NCBI GenBank assembly: GCA_030760725.1
Contig: JASWHV010000009.1
Coordinates: 92,864,780 to 92,928,779 of the forward strand
From: Neostapfia colusana
Taxonomy: Eukaryota; Streptophyta; Magnoliopsida; Poales; Poaceae
Length of the DNA: 64,000 nt
Direction of reading: 5' to 3'
Shown here one piece after another: positions 58,611 to 64,000 of the stretch. Every line of letters begins with the position of its first letter. The first letter of the stretch is position 1. Below the pieces are notes generated by a model that saw nothing but the letters and a program-made list of their open reading frames with translations, was not told the origin of the DNA and did no database searches. Both the position numbers and the translations under genes were made by a program.

Positions 58611-60719
58611 AACTACAGGCCTCCGGCAGCACCAATACAGCCACAACGTCAGTTCGTACAGCAGCCTCGCCCTACATATCAACCTCGACCAGCAGGACAA
58701 GGACCTCCAAACCAACCCCAAGACAACAAAGGCCAGGCACTTAAGGTTGGGGTGCAATGTTTTAGCTGTGGTGAAGTGGGGCACTACGCCCATAAGTGCC
58801 CAAAGAAGAAGCCCGCGCAGCCACAACAGCAGAATGTAATGAGAGGACGGGTGAACCACGTCACTATGGAGGAAGCACAAGAGGCACCCGACGTGGTAGT
58901 TGGTAAGTTTCCTGCCAATTTACACATTGCATCCCTGCTGTTTGATTCTGGTGCTACCCACTCGTTCATTGCTCAAGGGTTTGTTAAGAAGCATGACCTA
59001 GCAACAACACAAATGAACCATATGCTAGCCGTAAACTCTCTGGGTGGAGAAATAAGGACAAGACAAGTGTGTCCCAAGGTGAACATAGACATTAATGGGG
59101 TAGTATTTACTGCTAACCTCATAGTGATAGATTCACAAGGGATAGATATTATCTTGGGTATGGATTGGTTGACCAAACATAAAGGAATTATCCATTGTTC
59201 GACCAGAACGGTGGAACTAACGCACCCTAGTGGCACAAAAGTAAAGTTTATAACAATACAAGAGCCTAGGAAGGACATTAAATTAAATCAAGTTGAGGTG
59301 AAAGTTGAGGAGATCAGGACCATCAGGGAATATCCAGATGTTTTTCCGGAGAATTTGCCAGGTATGCCTCCCGATCGTGAAGTGGAATTCGCAATTGAGC
59401 TAGTGCCTGGAACAGCCCCGATATACAAGAGACCTTATCGGATGGACTCCAAGCAGCTAGAAGAACTCAAGGATCATTTGAGAGAATTGACGGAGAACGG
59501 GTATATTCGCCCTAGTTCCTCACCATGGGGAGCTCCGGTAATATTTGTGCCCAAGAAGGACGGAACCCAAAGGTTATGCATGGATTACCGTGCCTTGAAT
59601 GAGGTAACCATCAAGAACAAGTACCCATTACCCCGCATTGAAGACTTGTTTGATCAGTTGAGGGGAGCTTGTGTGTTCTCGAAAATTGATCTCAGGTCGG
59701 GATACCACCAACTCAAGATAAGGCAATCTGTTATTCCCAAGACAGCTTTCGTATCTCGGTACGGACTGTATGAATACACGGTCATGCCTTTCGGGCTAAC
59801 TAATGCCCCGGCGTACTTCATGTATCTCATGAACAAGGTATTCATGGAATATCTGGACAAATTTGTGGTGGTTTTCATAGATGACATTCTCGTCTTCTCC
59901 AAAGATGAAGAAGAACATGAGAAACATCTAAGGTTGGTGTTGCAAAGGCTGAGAGAACACCAACTATATGCCAAGTTGAGCAAGTGTGAGTTTTGGTTGA
60001 AGAGAGTTCCCTTCTTAGGACATATAATCTTGGAGGGAGGAATCTCCGTGGATCCTGCCAAAATCGAGGATATACAGAAGTGGAAGACCCCTGAAAATGT
60101 CAGGGAAGTTCGAAGCTTTTTGGGATTGGCTGGATACTATCGACGGTTTATTGAGGGATTCTCTAAGATCTCGAGACCCCTTACCAAACTGTTGGAGAAG
60201 GGAATCACATTCACATGGACGCCACAGTGCGAGACGAGTTTTCAGGAGTTAAAGAAAAGATTGACAACAGCCCCAGTGCTGGTTATACCAGATATGCAGA
60301 AGAACTTCACGGTGTACTGCGATGTCTCTGGAAACGGGTTGGGATGTGTTCTCATGAAAGAAGGGCATGTCGTGGCTTATGCATCCCGACAACTCCGGAA
60401 GCACGAGAAAAACTATCCTACACATGACCTAGAACTAGCCGCAGTGGTACACGCGTTGAAAATTTGGCGGCACTATTTGATGGGGAAGAGGACAGAGATA
60501 TATACGGATCATAAGAGTTTGAAGTACATTTTCACACAGCTAGATCTCAACATCAGACAAAGGAGATGATTAGAGCTAATCAATGACTTTGATGTGGGCA
60601 TCAACTATCATCCTGGGAAAGCAAACGTCGTGGCCGATGCTTTAAGTCGGAAAGTGCAGGCCAATAAGTTGAGCTTAAAGGAATGCCTGCAGAATTGAAG
60701 GACGAGGTTATAAGGCTCA
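58590..60719 (+). pseudogene. pol: gag zinc knuckle, protease, reverse transcriptase and RNase H of element G
   Basis: CCHC knuckle CFSCGEVGHYAHKC lies at about 58757-58799. Protease reads LLFDSGATHSFI (about 58937-58972) with LGMDWLTKH further on. Reverse transcriptase has KIDLRSGYHQ and FIDDILVFS (about 59870-59900). RNase H has TVYCDVSG (Val where Ala is usual) and TDHKSLKYIF. A TGA at 60567-60569 replaces the tryptophan of the RQRRWLEL motif; the frame goes on to about 60690 and is cut at 60720 by another LTR. Integrase and chromodomain are not in the window. Confidence 0.93.
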
Positions 60720-63700
60720 TGTGGCGGACCGGAATCCGCTCATCCAGGATCGCAGAGGGTGGTGCTGCGCGATGCGACACCCGACAGCACACGTCATAAG
60801 AACACATTATATTACATGGGAAAAACAAACTGAATGTACAAAGTAGTACACTTCTCAGTTACAAACTAGGGTCTTTATTACACAGCGGAAGTTTCTTTTA
60901 TACAAGTCACGCCCGCCTATCTAGCAAAAGTGGTTGCCCAGCCCTAGGGCAACCCACACTAGCTGCACTCCTCAGCTCAGCGCGGCGTGTACGGCTCCCA
61001 CTCAGCCGTGGTCCCCGACGGAGGGTAACCCTCGCCGGTGGACTCGTACTCCGAGTCCGTGGGTGGCTCCTCACCTGAAAAACACTTAAGCAGCAACCGT
61101 GAGCACGAAGGCTCAGCAAGGCTTAACCGACTCACCTAAGCATGAAACTCTACATGAGGTGTACCATGACATAGGATAGCAATGTTGCAGCAAATGGACA
61201 CGCCTACAAGTTCATCCTTAGTTCATCTTTTAGCAACAAGTTAACGGTTCAGGAAGCAAAAATTTAGGGAGCAATATTTGGTGGCACACAGGTAACAATA
61301 CAATTATATCATAACAGCAATATTGAATCATAACATTTCATTCATTAGTCTATGTTACGACGCAGTGAACAAGCGGTACTCGTCACCGCGAGGGACGGCG
61401 AATCGACTTGATATACACCTGCAGGGAAACCCAAAGAGCACGTCACGTACGCCCACCCGTGGAGCTGCACAGCACGCTCACTCGATATCGTACGGGACAA
61501 CCTTTCACCAAACAGCCCAAACGTCGAACCGGTCGCACCGAAACGAGCAGGAGGTTCCCCACACGGAGCATCTCTCTATGCCCGTTGGCAGATTTCCACC
61601 TTGCTGCCCTCAGCCTACACCTATAAATCGGTGCGTTATGCCTCGACGCCCGGAGGTTTAGGCTACATCGGTTTATCGGGGCCCATATATCCGATATGCC
61701 TTTGGTACGTTCAATACTTGTTCAGCAGGGCCGCACACGGATCGGTCCTCAATCGACACGGACAGGGCTGCGCACACAAGACATCCTCTTGCTGCGCCCT
61801 AGCCCCTGCCTAGTCTCATTTTCATTACTAAAGTAATCTCACATCACTCAACCGAACCCGTGTGTCCCAATGCCTATCTCGTGAGTAGATTCCAACTACT
61901 CGACTTGTACCGAAGTCCTATGACTCATTAAGCATAGCCTGTCTACTCAAGGTCCTTGACACTACCCTCACTCTTTTAGGAACCTTTGGTTATGCAAGTG
62001 GGGTTTCATTCATCCTATACCTAATGCACATACATACTTCATATGACACATGTAAACAAAGTAAGACTTATAAAAAGGGTTAATGCAAACCGGGGCTTGC
62101 CTTGTTGCTGCTGGTCAGGGGTTAGTTCTTCGTCCGGAAGAAGGAAGTCCAGCACTTCCGGAGTCTCTCCTTCAATGGCTACACGTCAAATATAATACTA
62201 CATGTAAATTTTAATGCAATGTGTGAACTTGAATACTTATTTACTACTAACTCTAGCTAGCCCTCCCCTTTGGTTCTTAAATTTTTATTGTGGCTTGGCA
62301 GGGTCCTAACCAGAGTCTTGACCAAGTTTCATTTGAAACAGAGTTCATTTGCACCTTGTACAAATAAAAGCCCATTTGGTCAATATTTGAGCCTCTGAAT
62401 AATTCCAGGGGTTTTCATGGCTCCAACCATTACTTTCTGGAAACTAGACTTCAAGATGGTTCTAATGGAGTTGGTTTCATGTCATTTGAAGAATTCTACA
62501 GAAAGTTATGCCCTAATTAAGATTTGAGAAAATATGAAAAATGTTTCTGTATATTTTTCTATTTTCTCAGGGCAGTTCTCTTAATCACCCCATTAGGGTA
62601 ACTAAATGAACTTGGATCAATCTGAAAATTTTATGGGATTCAGGGATTTTCCAATGAACCTTTCAGCCATATTTCAGAATTTTTCATAAAGTAGTTCTCC
62701 CGATAAAATTCCCAACAGTTTAAACTTTAGGGATTTAATTCTAGAAAACTATTCATTTTCATGAGCTGAATTTGGTATTGCTGGAAAGTACTCAGAATCC
62801 TGAGTTCAGCAAAATTTGGTTCATTTAATTTGGAGCTTCCTACACCAAATTATGAATTTCTAAAGCTTGAGCTAATCCCTGAATATTTTCCTACAGAAAA
62901 TCCCCTCCCGCGCTAAACCAGAGGCTGACAGCGGGGCCCGCCCGTTTAAATTGAACTAACCGCGTGCTCGCGCGCGATTAGCACAGGGTCTGACAGGTGG
63001 GGCCACGCCCTTCGTCTACCTCCCGATGTCGCCGCCCCGAGCCGCCGGAGCTTCGGCGAGGTCAGCGTTCCCGGCGATCTAGCTCACCGGAGCCGACGAG
63101 ACTCGCCGCCCCCACGTAATCTCGGGTGCTGAACCCGCTGGACACCATGTCACCGCCGGCTAACCGCCATAGCTCGCCGGCGACAAGCCCTATGCCTCTG
63201 TGCTACCTCGGCAACGTGTTCCCGCCCTTCTGACCATCTCCTTCGTGCGCTAATCGCGTCGCCATACTCAGGGAAACCTCGGGAAACTTAGCGTGAGCTC
63301 TGTTGGGCCCTAAACGGCCGGCAACCCAGACCTCACCGGCGACCCCCTCCTCCACCATACTGTTCTAGGGTGAACTTAGGGTTCCGGCGGTGATTTCCTT
63401 CCGGTTTTCGATCGAGAAGGGTCGCCAGAACCTCTAGATGCTCTCTCACAGCTCCGTTCGACCTCCCACCCACTAAGCTTCCCGAATTTCTCCTAAACCT
63501 AATCGGGTCCCGAAAGGAGCTACCCGTTCTAAACTGGAAAATTCTCCACGCACAAAGGTCGAACCTTGGTTTGCGCGGTGGTCTTGAGGACGAGCTAGCG
63601 CTTCACTTTCCTATGGAGGTCAAAGCCGGAAGATGATCACAGCTGGGGTGGCATACGATCGGAGCTCGGGCGACTAGGCTGCTGGTTGCGGAACTCACGA

Positions 63701-64000
63701 AGATCAGCAACTCGCCGGCGGTCTCGGGCCTTTTATAGGCCCCTGAGGCCAGTGGAGAGCGCGACACCTGCTGTGCCACCTCCTCTGCCGAAGCAGGAGC
63801 TGGCCGGCCGAGGTGGTCGGGCGCCGACGCTGGCTGCAGCTGGCGAGCGCGCTCGGTCGAGGAAGTCGGCTGAGGAGACTTCTGTGCTAAGTCTACTGAC
63901 CAGTGGGCCTCCCCTCTAATTCTTTTGTTTTTCCAATTTTCTGAATTCTGTTGTGCCAAAATATCCTCAGCTACTCACAATTTAATGTGAGACTTAGTCA
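60720..64000 (-). repeat. LTR of element H (runs off window)
   Basis: The plus strand reads TGTGGCGGACCGGAATCC at 60720, like TGTGACAGACCGAAATCC at 31435, so this is the distal end of a minus-oriented LTR related to that of element D. Similarity continues through 61350-62900, opposite 32060-33600. GCTCA at 60715-60719 is the candidate target duplication. It may be a 3' LTR or a solo LTR; the rest is outside. Frames in the GC-rich part (63000-63960) show no domain. Confidence 0.87.

Larger units (their letters stand above)
52985..60719 (+). mobile_element. Ty3/gypsy chromovirus retrotransposon G with extra ORF
   Basis: Plus-strand order: 5' LTR, primer site, extra ORF, gag, protease, reverse transcriptase, RNase H, then truncation at 60720 by the LTR of element H. 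It is inserted upstream of the CACTA transposase; CTTAT (52980-52984) is the candidate left target duplication. Pol is closest to element E. Integrase and the 3' LTR are outside the window. Confidence 0.93.

Noticed and set aside
58584..58880. Antisense open frames across gag and pol (also 52000-52350, 3448-3747)
   Set aside because: Shadows of the real coding strand, whose domains are unmistakable.
63603..63959. Minus-strand open frame of 118 codons near the right edge
   Set aside because: GC-rich LTR sequence, composition-driven, overlapping another frame on the plus strand, no domain.

Overview
The window is plant nuclear repeat DNA, almost certainly from a grass. It has no host gene, no tRNA or rRNA gene and no CRISPR. 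Nearly every base belongs to Ty3/gypsy long terminal repeat (LTR) retrotransposons of the chromovirus type, or to one CACTA (En/Spm) DNA transposon, stacked inside one another. The grass assignment is an inference. It rests on LTRs of 2.8 to 4.1 kb, GC-rich LTR centres, primer sites for initiator tRNA-Met, integrases ending in a chromodomain, and a tnp2-type CACTA element. Such nests are typical of pericentromeric or intergenic heterochromatin.

Layout. (1) 1-8847, plus strand: element A, lacking only its upstream LTR; it sits inside an older minus-strand LTR that resumes at 8848. (2) 8848-14736, minus strand: that LTR, a short leader piece, then element B (integrase, reverse transcriptase, protease, gag zinc knuckle, and an extra ORF), broken at 14737 by element C. 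(3) 14737-28788, minus strand: element C, nearly complete, with two LTRs of about 3.9 and 4.1 kb. (4) 28789-42572, minus strand: scrambled leader and a short-bodied element D without coding sequence. Element E (34268-41727) is inserted in D's LTR and flanked by a perfect 5-bp target duplication. (5) 42573-46280: a half LTR (minus), then the pol fragment of element F (plus). (6) 46281-52984, minus strand: a CACTA transposon with subterminal repeats, a TNPA-like gene and a tnp2 transposase, cut at 52985. (7) 52985-60719, plus strand: element G with LTR, primer site, extra ORF, gag and pol, cut at 60720. (8) 60720-64000, minus strand: LTR of element H, running off the window.

The retrotransposon genes encode the usual Gag, aspartic protease, reverse transcriptase, RNase H, integrase and chromodomain. 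All copies are broken by stops or frameshifts, so they can only be mobilised by proteins made elsewhere. At least nine of the premature stops replace tryptophan codons, a pattern expected from decay of methylated cytosines.

The most striking feature is the extra ORF upstream of gag in element G (56648-57418). Its N-terminus matches the histone H3 tail around Lys9 in the correct register. Related extra ORFs, truncated at their N-terminus, occur in elements E and B. Because the same elements carry an integrase chromodomain, a domain type that can read methylated H3K9, a histone-mimicry role is a testable idea. A second theme is that gag or the extra ORF repeatedly starts directly after a splice-acceptor-like sequence, suggesting leader splicing.
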